Positions 13,244 to 21,952 of a DNA stretch of 64,000 nt are shown one piece after another. The stretch lies in assembly GCF_000400995.2 (NCBI RefSeq), contig NZ_DF238911.1:1-64000 (forward strand), written 5' to 3'. The first letter of the stretch is position 1. Each line of letters begins with the position of its first letter. The translations under genes were made by a program, and so were the position numbers. Below the pieces are notes generated by a model. The model was given only the letters and a program-made list of their open reading frames with translations. It had not been told where the DNA came from and did not search any database. Source of the DNA: Acidovorax sp. MR-S7. GTDB lineage: Bacteria > Pseudomonadota > Gammaproteobacteria > Burkholderiales > Burkholderiaceae_C.

Positions 13244-14287
13244 ATGGCGAATCCCACCGACCTGGTCGTGGCCCGGCCCGAGGGCCTGTATTGCCCGCCC
13301 GGCGATTTCTACATCGACCCCTGGCGGCCCGTGGAGCGCGCGGTCATCACCCACGCGCACGGCGACCATGCGCGGCGCGGCCATGCGCACTACCTCGCGC
13401 ACGAGGACAGCGCCGGCGTGCTGCGCGCCCGCCTGGGCGACGACATCGCCCTGCAGACGCTGCCCTACGGCGCGGCCGTCGAGCACCAGGGCGTGCGCAT
13501 CTCGCTGCACCCGGCCGGCCACGTGCTCGGATCGGCGCAGGTGCGCATGGAGCACGGCGGGCGCGTCTGGGTCGCCTCGGGCGACTACAAGCTCGACGCC
13601 GACGGCACCTGCGCGCCGTTCGAGCCGGTGCGCTGCGACACCTTCATCACCGAATCCACCTTCGGCCTGCCCATCTACCGCTGGCCCGCGCAGGCCGCGC
13701 TCTGGGCCGAGGTGAACGCCTGGTGGCAGGCCAATGCCGCCGAGGGACGGCCCTCCGTGCTGTTCTGCTACGCCTTCGGCAAGGCGCAGCGCATCCTGCA
13801 GGGCGTGGACGCGGGCATCGGCCCGATCCTCGTGCATGGCGCGGTGGAACCGCTCAATGCCGCCTACCGCGCCGCGGGCGTGGCGCTGCCGCCCACGCGC
13901 CACGCCACCGACGCGGGGCTGGACGCCGACACTCTGCGCCAGGCCCTGGTGCTCGCACCCCCTTCGGCCCAGGGCACGCCGTGGATGCGCCGCTTCCCGC
14001 GCCATGCCGACGCCTTCGCCAGCGGCTGGATGCGGCTGCGCGGCACGCGCCGGCGGCGCGGCGTGGATCGGGGCTTCGTGCTCTCCGACCATGCCGACTG
14101 GCCGGGGCTGCAGACCGCCATCGCCGCCACGGGGGCCGGGCAGGTGTTCGTCACCCACGGCAGCGTGGCCGTCATGGTGCGCTGGCTGCGCGAGCAGGGG
14201 CTCGACGCGCAGGCGTTCCGCACCGAATACGGCGACGAGGACGAAGGGCCTGCGGACGCCGCCGCGCCTGCGGAACCCCCGCCATGA
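13244..14287 (+). CDS. ligase-associated metallo-beta-lactamase-fold DNA exonuclease
   Basis: A 347-residue metallo-beta-lactamase/beta-CASP-type protein related to RNA 3'-processing nucleases. The metal motif THAHGDHA gives His37, His39, Asp41 and His42. Later metal-site segments are HPAGHVLGSAQ, SGDYKLD and VLSDHADWPGL. In bacteria this type is encoded with an ATP-dependent ligase, an Lhr helicase and a phosphoesterase, and acts as a DNA exonuclease in damage repair. Its stop overlaps the ligase start (ATGA), so the two are translationally coupled. Confidence 0.9.
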   Translation: MANPTDLVVARPEGLYCPPGDFYIDPWRPVERAVITHAHGDHARRGHAHYLAHEDSAGVLRARLGDDIALQTLPYGAAVEHQGVRISLHPAGHVLGSAQVRMEHGGRVWVASGDYKLDADGTCAPFEPVRCDTFITESTFGLPIYRWPAQAALWAEVNAWWQANAAEGRPSVLFCYAFGKAQRILQGVDAGIGPILVHGAVEPLNAAYRAAGVALPPTRHATDAGLDADTLRQALVLAPPSAQGTPWMRRFPRHADAFASGWMRLRGTRRRRGVDRGFVLSDHADWPGLQTAIAATGAGQVFVTHGSVAVMVRWLREQGLDAQAFRTEYGDEDEGPADAAAPAEPPP

Positions 14288-15927
14288 AAGCCTTCGCCGC
14301 GCTCTACCAGGCGCTGGACGCCAGCACCTCCAACCTCGCCAAGCAGGCGGCGCTGCGCGAATATCTGCGCGCCGCGCCGCCCGAGGATGCAGCCTGGGCC
14401 GTGTACTTCCTCGCGGGCGGCAAGCCGCGCCAGCTCGTGCCTACCAAATGGCTGCGCGCCGTGGCACGCGAGGCGGCGGGCCTGCCCGAATGGCTGTTCG
14501 ACGAAAGCTACGAGGCCGTGGGCGACCTCGCCGAAACCATCGCGCTGCTGCTGCCCTCGCCCGCCGCCGGGGCGCCGCCGCTGGGCCTGGCGCAATGGCT
14601 GCGTGACCACCTGCTGCCGCTGCGCGGCCTCTCGCCCGACACCCAGGCCGAGCGCCTGCGCGCGCAGTGGGAACGGCTCGCGCCCGAGGAGCGGCTGGTG
14701 TACTTCAAGCTCATCACCGGCGCGTTCCGCGTAGGCGTGTCGCGCCTGCAAGTCACGCAGGCGCTCGCGGCGGTGAGCGGGGTGGATGCCAAGCGCATCG
14801 CGCAGCGCCTCATGGGCTACACCGGTGTGGGCGCGCAGCCCGGTGCGGCGGACTACCTGCGCCTCGTCTCGCCCGATGACGACGCGGCGGCGCAGGGCCA
14901 TCCGTATCCGTTCTTCCTCGCCCATCCGCTGGCGCTGCCCGTGGAGCGGTTCGATGACGCGCTCGGCCCGCCCGCGGACTGGATCGTGGAATGGAAATGG
15001 GACGGCATCCGCGCCCAGCTCGTGCGCCGCGCGGAAGGCGCGTGGCTCTGGACGCGCGGCGAAGAACTGGTGAGCGACCGCTTCCCCGAACTCCAGGCCA
15101 TGGGCATGCAGGCGCTGCCCGAGGGCACGGTGATCGACGGCGAGATCGTCGTCTGGGACGGCGAGCGCGCACGCCCCTTCGCCGACCTGCAAAAGCGCAT
15201 CGGCCGCAAGACGCTCGGCCCCAAGATCCTGCGCGAGCTGCCCGTGGCGCTCTTGGCGTACGACCTGCTGGAAGAGGGCGGCCACGACCTGCGCGGCCTG
15301 CCCCAGCACGAACGCCGCGCGCGGCTGGACGCGCTGCTCGCCCGCGCGGCCCACCCCGCGCTCATCGCCAGCCCCGTGCTCGCGGGCGCCGACTGGGCCG
15401 ACCTCGCCCGCCAGCGCGAATCCGCGCGCGATCGCGGCGTGGAAGGCATGATGCTCAAGGCCCGCGCCGCGCAGTACGGCGTGGGCCGCACCAAGGACGT
15501 GGGCACGTGGTGGAAATGGAAGATCGCCCCCCTGAGCGTCGATGCCGTGCTCATCTACGCCCAGCGCGGCCACGGCCGGCGCGCCAGCCTCTACAGCGAC
15601 TACACCTTCGCCGTGTGGAGCGGCCCGCCCGGCGACGAAGGCCGCACGCTCGTGCCCTTCGCCAAGGCGTATTCGGGCCTGACCGACGCCGAGATGGCGC
15701 GCGTGGACGCCATCATCCGCAAGACCACCGTGGAGAGCTTCGGCCCCGTGCGCAGCGTGCGGCCCACGCTGGTGTTCGAACTGGGCTTCGAGGGCATCGC
15801 GCGCAGCGGCCGGCACAAGAGCGGCATCGCTGTGCGATTCCCGCGCATGCTGCGCTGGCGCGAGGACAAGCCGGTGGACGAGGCCGACACGCTGCAAACG
15901 CTGGCGGCGCTGCTGCCCTTGCCATGA
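14284..15927 (+). CDS. ATP-dependent DNA ligase (damage-response type)
   Basis: A 547-residue ligase. An N-terminal DNA-binding domain (about 1-210) precedes the nucleotidyltransferase domain with motif I EWKWDGIR, where Lys238 is the adenylated residue. Further motifs are VIDGEIVVW (III), EGMMLK (IV) and WWKWK (V), then an OB-fold ending near the C-terminus. The family in the exonuclease/ligase/Lhr/PdeM cluster has been linked to cisplatin and crosslink tolerance. It starts inside the exonuclease stop, and a copy of the dispersed repeat separates it from the helicase. Confidence 0.93.
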   Translation: MKAFAALYQALDASTSNLAKQAALREYLRAAPPEDAAWAVYFLAGGKPRQLVPTKWLRAVAREAAGLPEWLFDESYEAVGDLAETIALLLPSPAAGAPPLGLAQWLRDHLLPLRGLSPDTQAERLRAQWERLAPEERLVYFKLITGAFRVGVSRLQVTQALAAVSGVDAKRIAQRLMGYTGVGAQPGAADYLRLVSPDDDAAAQGHPYPFFLAHPLALPVERFDDALGPPADWIVEWKWDGIRAQLVRRAEGAWLWTRGEELVSDRFPELQAMGMQALPEGTVIDGEIVVWDGERARPFADLQKRIGRKTLGPKILRELPVALLAYDLLEEGGHDLRGLPQHERRARLDALLARAAHPALIASPVLAGADWADLARQRESARDRGVEGMMLKARAAQYGVGRTKDVGTWWKWKIAPLSVDAVLIYAQRGHGRRASLYSDYTFAVWSGPPGDEGRTLVPFAKAYSGLTDAEMARVDAIIRKTTVESFGPVRSVRPTLVFELGFEGIARSGRHKSGIAVRFPRMLRWREDKPVDEADTLQTLAALLPLP

Positions 15928-15946
15928 TGCGCCGCATTGCTTCTTC

Positions 15947-15996
15947 TTTGATAGCTGCCAGCGCTTGTCCAGCAAGCGCTGGAGTCCGATTTGGCT
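15947..15996 (+). repeat. dispersed palindromic repeat, copy 2
   Basis: A full-length 50-base copy: TTTGATAGCTGCCAGCGCTT, spacer GTCCAG, CAAGCGCTGGAGTCC, then GATTTGGCT. It sits between the ligase stop and the helicase start. It matches the reverse complement of copy 3 at 48 of 50 positions. It also contains a TTG that could open the helicase frame five codons before the ATG. Confidence 0.93.
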
Positions 15997-16005
15997 CATA
16001 GGCCG

Positions 16006-18618
16006 ATGGCTGCCCGCACCTTCCCTCTCGCCGAATCCTGGCTCGCCGGGCGCGGCTGGCAGCCGTTCGCGTTCCAGCGGCAGGTGTGGCGCGCCATCGT
16101 GCGCGGCCGCTCCGGGCTGCTGCATGCGACCACGGGCGCGGGCAAGACCTACGCCGTCTGGCTCGGTGCGCTGGAAGCCTTCGCGGATTACAAGCCAAAT
16201 CGGACTCCAGCGCTTGCTGGACAAGCGCGAGCAGCTATCAAAAGCAAAGCGCCGCCGCTCACCGTGCTGTGGATCACGCCCATGCGCGCTCTGGCCGCCG
16301 ACACGCTGCGCGCGCTTTGCGCGCCGCTTGAAGCGCTGGCCCCGCACTGGAGCATCGGCGCGCGCACGGGCGACACCGGCAGCGCCGAGCGCAGCGCGCA
16401 GGCGCGGCGGCTGCCCACGGTGCTGGTCACCACGCCCGAGAGCCTGTCGCTGCTGCTGGCGCGCGCCGATGCGCGCGAGCATCTCGCCAGCGTGCGCCTC
16501 GTGGTGGCCGACGAATGGCACGAGCTGCTGGGCAACAAGCGCGGTGTGCAGGTGCAGCTCGCGCTGGCGCGGCTCGCGGGCTGGAACCCGCGCCTCATGG
16601 TCTGGGGCATGTCCGCCACGCTCGGCAATCTCGATGAGGCGGTGCACGCGCTGCTGGGCCGCGAGGGCGGCGCGCTGGTGCGCGGGCGGGTCGAGAAGGA
16701 GCTCGTCGTCGATACCCTGCTGCCCGAACGGCCCGAGCGCTTCACCTGGGCCGGGCACCTGGGCCTGTCCATGCTGCCCGCCGTGGTGCGCGCGCTGGAG
16801 GAATCCTCCGGCACCACGCTGGTCTTCGTCAACGTGCGCTCGCAGGCCGAGCAGTGGTACCAGGCGCTGCTCGACGCGCGGCCCGATTGGGCGGGGCAGC
16901 TCGCCATCCACCACGGCTCGCTCGACCGCGCCGTGCGCGAATGGGTGGAGGCGGGGCTGAAAAGCGGCAGCCTGCGCGCCGTGGTCTGCACCAGCAGCCT
17001 GGACCTGGGCGTGGACTTCCTGCCCGTGCAGCGCGTGTTGCAGATCGGCTCGGCCAAGGGCGTGGCGCGGCTGTTGCAGCGCGCCGGGCGATCCGGCCAC
17101 GCGCCGGGGCGGCCCTCGCGCATCACGCTGGTGCCCACGCACAGCCTGGAGCTGGTGGAGGCCGCCGCCGCGCGCGCGGCCGTGCATGCGGGCCGGGTGG
17201 AAACGCGCAGCAGCCCGCGCCAGCCGGTCGATGTGCTGGTGCAGCACCTGGCCACCGTGGCGCTGGGCGGCGGCTTCGCGCCCGAGGCGCTCTATGCCGA
17301 GGTGCGCCGCACCGCCGCCTACCGCGATCTGCCGCGCGAAGTCTGGCAGTGGTGCCTGGACTTCGTCGCGCGCGGCGGGCCGTCGCTGGCCGCCTACCCG
17401 GACTACCGCCGCGTGGTGCCGGGCGAGGACGGCATCTGGCGCCTGCCCGACGCGCGCCTGGCGCGGCGCCACCGCGCCAACATCGGCACCATCGTCAGCG
17501 ACGCGAGCATGACCGTGCAGGTGCTGCGCGGCGCGCGCCTGGGCGCGGTGGAAGAAGGCTTCATCGCCCGCCTCAAGCCCGGCGACTGCTTCGTTTTCGC
17601 CGGCCGCGTGCTGGAACTGGTGCGCGTGCGCGAGATGACGGCCTTCGTACGCGCCGCCCCGCGTCGCAAGCCCACCGTGCCGCGCTGGGCCGGCTCGCGC
17701 ATGCCGCTGTCGGCTGTGCTGGCCGACTTCATGGTGCGCCAGCTCGCGCAGGCCGGGCGCGGCCGCTACGCCAGCCCCGAGCTGCGCGCCGCACGCCCGC
17801 TGCTCGACGTGCAGCGCCGCTGGTCGCAACTGCCCACGCCCGGCACGCTGCTGGCCGAGACGCTGCGTTCGCGCGAGGGCTGGCACCTGTTCCTCTACCC
17901 GTTCGCGGGGCGACACGCGCACCTGGGCCTGGCCAGCCTGTTCGCGTGGCGGGCCGCGCAGCAGGCGCCGGGCACCTTCTCCATCGCCGTCAACGACTAC
18001 GGGCTGGAAATCCTCAGCGCCACCGCGCGCGACTGGCCCGCGCTGCTGCCCGGCCTGCTGCGCACCGGCACGCGCGCCGAGCTGCTGCACGAAGTGCTCG
18101 CCAGCCTCAACGCCACCGAGATGGCGCGCCGGCGCTTCCGCGAAATCGCGCGCGTGGCTGGCCTCATCTTCCAGAGCCACCCGGGCGAGCAGCGCAGCGC
18201 GCGGCAGCTGCAGGCCTCGTCGCAGCTGTTCTTCGAGGTCTTCCGCCAGTACGACGCGGGCAACCTGCTGCTGCGCCAGGCCGACGAGGAAGTGCTGAGC
18301 CAGGACCTGGACGTGGCCGTGCTGCTCGCGGCCCTGCAGGCCATGCAGGCGCAGCGGCTGGTGCTCTCGCCCCTGGCGCGGCCCGGGCCCTTCGCATTCC
18401 CGCTCATGGTCGAGCGCTTTCGCGAACAGCTCACCAACGAGGCGTTGGCCGACCGCATCGCGCGCATGCTGGGCGACATGGAGGCCGCCGCCGACGCCGC
18501 CACCGGCCGGCACGAAGCGCCGCCTGAGGCGCATGCCGTGCAGAGCGGGCTGGCTTTCTCCGCCGTGCCTGACAGCGACCGCCGGGCATCGGCAAAGCGG
18601 CGTGGCAGCCGCCGCTAG
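16006..18618 (+). CDS. Lhr-type DEXH helicase of the ligase-associated repair set
   Basis: An 870-residue superfamily 2 helicase. Motif I ATTGAGKT has TGAGKT at 43-48, motif Ia TPMRALAAD at about 91-99, motif II DEWH at 169-172 and motif III SATLG. The second RecA-like domain has [23 protein letters not shown] and motif [10 protein letters not shown], followed by the winged-helix and Lhr-core C-terminal domains. Lhr proteins translocate 3' to 5' on DNA and unwind DNA or RNA:DNA duplexes. Residues 63-79 ([17 protein letters not shown]) are encoded by an in-frame copy of the dispersed repeat between motifs I and Ia. ATG 16006 is preferred over the in-repeat TTG. Confidence 0.93.
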   Translation: MAARTFPLAESWLAGRGWQPFAFQRQVWRAIVRGRSGLLHATTGAGKTYAVWLGALEAFADYKPNRTPALAGQARAAIKSKAPPLTVLWITPMRALAADTLRALCAPLEALAPHWSIGARTGDTGSAERSAQARRLPTVLVTTPESLSLLLARADAREHLASVRLVVADEWHELLGNKRGVQVQLALARLAGWNPRLMVWGMSATLGNLDEAVHALLGREGGALVRGRVEKELVVDTLLPERPERFTWAGHLGLSMLPAVVRALEESSGTTLVFVNVRSQAEQWYQALLDARPDWAGQLAIHHGSLDRAVREWVEAGLKSGSLRAVVCTSSLDLGVDFLPVQRVLQIGSAKGVARLLQRAGRSGHAPGRPSRITLVPTHSLELVEAAAARAAVHAGRVETRSSPRQPVDVLVQHLATVALGGGFAPEALYAEVRRTAAYRDLPREVWQWCLDFVARGGPSLAAYPDYRRVVPGEDGIWRLPDARLARRHRANIGTIVSDASMTVQVLRGARLGAVEEGFIARLKPGDCFVFAGRVLELVRVREMTAFVRAAPRRKPTVPRWAGSRMPLSAVLADFMVRQLAQAGRGRYASPELRAARPLLDVQRRWSQLPTPGTLLAETLRSREGWHLFLYPFAGRHAHLGLASLFAWRAAQQAPGTFSIAVNDYGLEILSATARDWPALLPGLLRTGTRAELLHEVLASLNATEMARRRFREIARVAGLIFQSHPGEQRSARQLQASSQLFFEVFRQYDAGNLLLRQADEEVLSQDLDVAVLLAALQAMQAQRLVLSPLARPGPFAFPLMVERFREQLTNEALADRIARMLGDMEAAADAATGRHEAPPEAHAVQSGLAFSAVPDSDRRASAKRRGSRR
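16193..16242 (-). repeat. dispersed palindromic repeat, copy 3, inside the Lhr helicase gene
   Basis: A full-length copy in reverse orientation, fully inside the helicase frame. Its reverse complement differs from copy 2 at only two adjacent positions (CA to TC). The two copies are 196 bases apart in opposite orientation. The encoded peptide includes [15 protein letters not shown] and introduces no stop. It lies between helicase motifs I and Ia. Confidence 0.93.
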
Positions 18619-18692
18619 CCGAGCCCCGCCGCCTGTGCGACGGCTTCAACGTGCCGGATCGGTGATCGAACATCCGGCGAGGATGGGAAGAC

Positions 18693-19346
18693 ATGCACAT
18701 CGAACTGCCCCTGGCCGATACCACCGTCCATCTGCTGCCCGAAGGCGCGCTCTGGTGGCCCGATGGCGCCACGCTCTGCACCGCCGACCTGCACCTGGGC
18801 AAGGCCGCCACCTTCCGCGCCCGGGGCCTGCCCGTGCCGGGCGGCACCACGCGGGGCAATCTGGATCGCCTGTCATGGCTGTTTGACCGTTACCCACAGG
18901 CACGCCGGCTGGTGGTGCTGGGCGATTTCCTGCACGCCGCGGAAGCCCACAACAGCGGCGTGCTGTGCGCGCTGGCCGAGTGGCGTGCGCGGCACGCGGA
19001 ATTGGAGCTGGTGCTCGTGCGCGGCAACCATGACAGCCACGCGGGCGACCCGCCGCCCTGGCTCGATGCACGCATCGTGGACGAGCCCTGGCCGCTGGGC
19101 TCCTTCGCCTGTTGCCACCATCCACAGCGCCATCCTGAACGATGGGTGCTGGCAGGCCATCTGCACCCCGCCGCCGTGCTGCGCGGCAGCGGGCGCGATG
19201 CCTTGCGCGTGCCCTGCTTCCTGAGCGAGCCCGGCCTGCTCGTGCTGCCCGCGTTCGGCGAATTCACGGGCGGCTACACGGTCGGCCGCGCGCCGGGGCG
19301 CCGCTTGTTCGCGGTGGCGGCGGGACAGGTGTGGGCCCTGCCTTAG
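18693..19346 (+). CDS. pdeM: ligase-associated calcineurin-like phosphoesterase PdeM
   Basis: A 217-residue metallophosphoesterase. The two-metal site is visible as ADLHLGK (Asp32, His34), VLGDFLHA (Asp78), VRGNHDS (Asn112, His113) and AGHLHP near the C-terminus. This family completes the repair set with the exonuclease, ligase and Lhr helicase, and has been reported to have nuclease activity. It starts 74 bases after the helicase on the same strand, so co-transcription is likely. Its end overlaps the converging TPM gene by four bases. Confidence 0.9.
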   Translation: MHIELPLADTTVHLLPEGALWWPDGATLCTADLHLGKAATFRARGLPVPGGTTRGNLDRLSWLFDRYPQARRLVVLGDFLHAAEAHNSGVLCALAEWRARHAELELVLVRGNHDSHAGDPPPWLDARIVDEPWPLGSFACCHHPQRHPERWVLAGHLHPAAVLRGSGRDALRVPCFLSEPGLLVLPAFGEFTGGYTVGRAPGRRLFAVAAGQVWALP

Positions 19347-19873
19347 CCGATGACGACGGGATCGTCCGGCAGCTCGTTGCCGTGCACCGCGCGGTCCCCC
19401 GCAGGAAAATGCGCCACCAGCAGCGCCGACACCTCGGCCAGCGCCTGCGTCAGCCCATCCTCGTAACGCCCGGCGCGGAAGGCCGCGCGCATGTGGCCGA
19501 CCATCGCCTGCCAGGTGCCGTGCGGCACGCGGCGCGCCAGGCCCCGGTCGGCCACGATCTCGATCGCGTGGTCGGCCAGCAGCAGGTAGATGAGCACGCC
19601 GTTGTTGTGCTCGGTGTCCCACACGCGCAGCTTGCCGAACTGAGTGACGGCGCGCTCGCGCGCGTCGGCTCCGCGCCACAGGTACGACAGCGGCAGCCCG
19701 CCCTCGATGCAGATGCGGATCTGGCCCGTGTGGCGGCGCTCGCTCGCGGCAACGCGCTGGCCCAGGCGTTCGAGCAGATCGGGTGGCAGGGCCTGGCGCA
19801 GGCCGCCCTCGGCCCAGCGGTGGCGCAGCAGGCGGGCGATGCGGTGGAGGAATGCGGTGCGGTTCTTGTCCAT
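19343..19873 (-). CDS. TPM-domain protein (soluble)
   Basis: A 176-residue TPM-domain protein without a clear signal sequence. Family segments include SERRHTGQIRICIEGGLP, RVWDTEHNNGVLIYLLLADH and IVADRGLARRV. TPM proteins are linked to membrane-complex maintenance in other organisms; the bacterial role is unclear. ATG 19873 has a GAAGG motif eight bases upstream; a GTG at 19888 overlapping the previous stop (GTGA) is the alternative. It is the last gene of a lemA / YgcG-like / TPM run. Confidence 0.82.
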   Translation of the reverse strand: MDKNRTAFLHRIARLLRHRWAEGGLRQALPPDLLERLGQRVAASERRHTGQIRICIEGGLPLSYLWRGADARERAVTQFGKLRVWDTEHNNGVLIYLLLADHAIEIVADRGLARRVPHGTWQAMVGHMRAAFRAGRYEDGLTQALAEVSALLVAHFPAGDRAVHGNELPDDPVVIG

Positions 19874-19884
19874 GTTCGATGCCT

Positions 19885-20781
19885 TCACCAGTCGCCCGAG
19901 GCGCCGCCGCCGCCGAAATCCCCGCCGCCGCCGGAGCTGAATCCGCCGCCGCCCCCGAAGCCGCCCCCGCCGCCCCAGCCACCGCCGTGGCCGCCGCCCC
20001 AGCCGCCGCCGTTCCAGACGATGGGCGCGCCGCGCCCGGCGAAGATCCAGGTGTAGAGCAGCGCCGCGATGCCCGCGCCCGAGGCCAGCAGCATGCTGGC
20101 CGTGGCCAGGAAGGCCAGCGCGCCCACGCCGCCGCCCATCACCAGCCCGCCCAGGCGCTGCCCGAACAGGCGGCGCACGATGGGCCCCGCGACCATGACG
20201 CCGAAGAACAGGAAGATGGCGAGGTCTGTCCAGTCCGCCCCTGGCGATGCGCGCTTTGTGCCTTCCTGCGGCAGCGGCAGCGACTCGCCCGCGATGCGCG
20301 CACCGATTTGCGCCACGGCGGCTTGCAGCCCGCCCGCGAAATCGTTCTCGCGAAAGCGCGGCTTCATCGCGCCGTCGATGATGCGCGCCGCCGCGATGTC
20401 GGGGATCGCGCCTTCGAGCGCCTTGGCGACCTCGATGCGCATGCGCCGGTCGTCCTTGGCGACGATGACGAGCACGCCGTCGCCCACGTCGCGCCGGCCG
20501 ATCTTCCAGGCGTTGCCCACGCGGTTGGCGAAGGCGGCGATGTCCTCGGGCGCGGTGGTGGGCACCATCAGCACCACGACCTGCGAGCCGTGCTGCTGCT
20601 CGATGGCCGCGAGCTGCGTCTCCAGCGACTGGCGCTGCGCCTCGCTCAGCGTGGCGGTCTGGTCGATCATGTGCGCGGTGAGCGCAGGCACGGCCCGCAG
20701 CGGCTGGGCGGCGGCGGGAAGGGCGCCGGCAACTACCAGAAAGATAGCTGCCAGCGCTTGCCAGACAAGCGCCAGAGGCAT
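19885..20781 (-). CDS. TPM-domain membrane protein with glycine-rich tail (YgcG-like)
   Basis: A 298-residue protein: signal peptide (about 1-26, cleavage after PAAAQ), periplasmic TPM domain (about 35-160), two or three membrane helices (about 185-250), and a Gly/Trp-rich then Gly/Ser/Phe-rich tail. This matches the YgcG family that accompanies LemA. The first 12 or so codons, including the start of the signal peptide, are read from a copy of the dispersed repeat (MPLALVWQALAA). lemA ends four bases upstream, so the pair is co-transcribed. Confidence 0.85.
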   Translation of the reverse strand: MPLALVWQALAAIFLVVAGALPAAAQPLRAVPALTAHMIDQTATLSEAQRQSLETQLAAIEQQHGSQVVVLMVPTTAPEDIAAFANRVGNAWKIGRRDVGDGVLVIVAKDDRRMRIEVAKALEGAIPDIAAARIIDGAMKPRFRENDFAGGLQAAVAQIGARIAGESLPLPQEGTKRASPGADWTDLAIFLFFGVMVAGPIVRRLFGQRLGGLVMGGGVGALAFLATASMLLASGAGIAALLYTWIFAGRGAPIVWNGGGWGGGHGGGWGGGGGFGGGGGFSSGGGGDFGGGGASGDW

Positions 20782-20785
20782 TTTT
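20741..20785 (+). repeat. dispersed palindromic repeat, copy 4, forming the 5' end of the YgcG-like gene
   Basis: It contains GATAGCTGCCAGCGCTTG, spacer CCAGA, CAAGCGCCAGAGGC and a T-run. Read on the minus strand it supplies the start codon and the first residues of the YgcG-like signal peptide. The original family terminal half (GATTCGGC) is not kept. Confidence 0.88.
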
Positions 20786-21369
20786 TACTTAGAGAAGTCC
20801 ACGGCGGGCGGCGTGCTGATCTGCGCCTCGTTCTGCACCGTGAAGCTGGGCTTGGGCTCGTAGCTGAACACCTTGGCCGTGAGGTTGGTGGGGAAGCTGC
20901 GCGCGAGCACGTTGTATTCCTGCACGGTCTGGATGTAGCGGTTGCGCGCCACGGTGATGCGGTTCTCGGTGCCCTCCAGTGTCACGCGCAGGTCGCGGAA
21001 CGCCTGGTTGGCCTGCAGCTGCGGGTAGCGCTCGGCCACCACCATCAGGCGGCTCAGCGCGCCGGAGAGTTCGCCCTGTGCCTGCTGGAACTTGTTGAAC
21101 GCCTCGGGGTTGTTCAGCGTTTCGGGCGTCACCTGGATGGAGGTGGCCTTGGCGCGCGCCTCGATCACCTTGGTCAGCGTTTCCTGCTCGAAATTCGCCT
21201 CGCCCTTCACGGTGGCGACGATGTTGGGCACCAGGTCGGCGCGGCGCTGGTACTGGTTGAGCACCTCGCTCCAGGCGGCCTTCGACTGCTCGTCCAGGCG
21301 CTGGAAGTCGTTGTAGCCGCAGCCCGTCAGGGCCAGCGCGGCGGCGAGGGTGGCGATGAGTCGTTTCAT
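20785..21369 (-). CDS. lemA: LemA family protein
   Basis: A 194-residue LemA protein. The N-terminus has a hydrophobic segment ending in a lipobox-like LTGCG, then the helical LemA domain with QRRADLVPNIVATVKG and the internal NRYIQTVQEYNV segment. LemA proteins are envelope-anchored helical bundles of uncertain function, usually encoded with a TPM/YgcG protein, as here. The next gene starts four bases after its stop. Confidence 0.92.
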   Translation of the reverse strand: MKRLIATLAAALALTGCGYNDFQRLDEQSKAAWSEVLNQYQRRADLVPNIVATVKGEANFEQETLTKVIEARAKATSIQVTPETLNNPEAFNKFQQAQGELSGALSRLMVVAERYPQLQANQAFRDLRVTLEGTENRITVARNRYIQTVQEYNVLARSFPTNLTAKVFSYEPKPSFTVQNEAQISTPPAVDFSK

Positions 21370-21452
21370 GGTGCGGGTCCAATCGTTGAACGCGGAAGAT
21401 GGCGCATTGTGCCGTGACAGGCCGCGCGATGGCGCGGACAATCGGGGTCGCC

Positions 21453-21902
21453 ATGACACGAACCGCGCAGCGCGCCGCCCTCTTGGCCGGCACCCCCGAC
21501 GACGTCGAAACCGCGTTCTACGAAGCCCTGCAGGCGGGCGACGTGGAGCGCCTGATGGCCTGCTGGGCCGACGAGGACGAGATCGTCTGCGTGCACCCCG
21601 GCAGCGCGCGCCTGCTCGGGGCCGCCGCGATCCGTGCCGCGTTCATCGCCATGCTGGAGCAGGGCGGTCTGAACGTGCGGCCCGCGCAGGTGGTGCGCGT
21701 GCAGGCGCTGGCCAGCGCCGTGCACAGCGTGGTTGAGCATGTGCGCGTGATGCTGCCCGACGGCCCGCGCGAGGCGCTGGTCGCCGCCACCAACGTCTAC
21801 CACAAGACCCCGCAGGGCTGGCGCCTCGTCGCGCACCACGCGAGCACGGGCGGGCTGCGCGAGGCCGACGCTGCGGCGCCGCCGCAGCATGTGCTGCATT
21901 GA
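21453..21902 (+). CDS. NTF2-like (SnoaL/DUF4440-type) protein
   Basis: A 149-residue protein with the cone-shaped NTF2 fold pattern. An N-terminal helix has VETAFYEALQAGDVERLM. It is followed by CWADEDEIVCVHPGSARLLG, the repeat strand RVQALASAVHSVVEHV, and C-terminal ATNVYHKTPQGWRLVAHHAS. Such proteins may be small enzymes or binding proteins; the substrate is not predictable. MTRTAQ is chosen as start because upstream in-frame starts would overlap the divergent lemA promoter region. A dispersed repeat follows directly. Confidence 0.8.
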   Translation: MTRTAQRAALLAGTPDDVETAFYEALQAGDVERLMACWADEDEIVCVHPGSARLLGAAAIRAAFIAMLEQGGLNVRPAQVVRVQALASAVHSVVEHVRVMLPDGPREALVAATNVYHKTPQGWRLVAHHASTGGLREADAAAPPQHVLH

Positions 21903-21907
21903 GAGTG

Positions 21908-21952
21908 TTTTGGGCCTCTAGCCCTTGACAGAAAAGCGCAAGCAGCTATGAA
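21908..21952 (-). repeat. dispersed palindromic repeat, copy 5, containing the start codon of the next gene
   Basis: A reverse-orientation, partly degraded copy: GGGCCTCTAGCCCTTG, spacer, AAGCGCAAGCAGCTAT. The usual AGCTATCAA end reads AGCTATGAA, and this ATG (21948) is the start codon of the hydrolase gene. Confidence 0.8.

Noticed and set aside
15991..16005. TTG start of the helicase inside repeat copy 2
   Set aside because: It adds only five residues of repeat origin; the ATG at 16006 gives a normal start. Not excluded.
13864..18534. A 1556-codon open frame on the minus strand
   Set aside because: It lies antisense to the ligase and helicase genes, has Arg/His/Gln/Gly-rich composition without motifs, and is an effect of GC-rich codon use.
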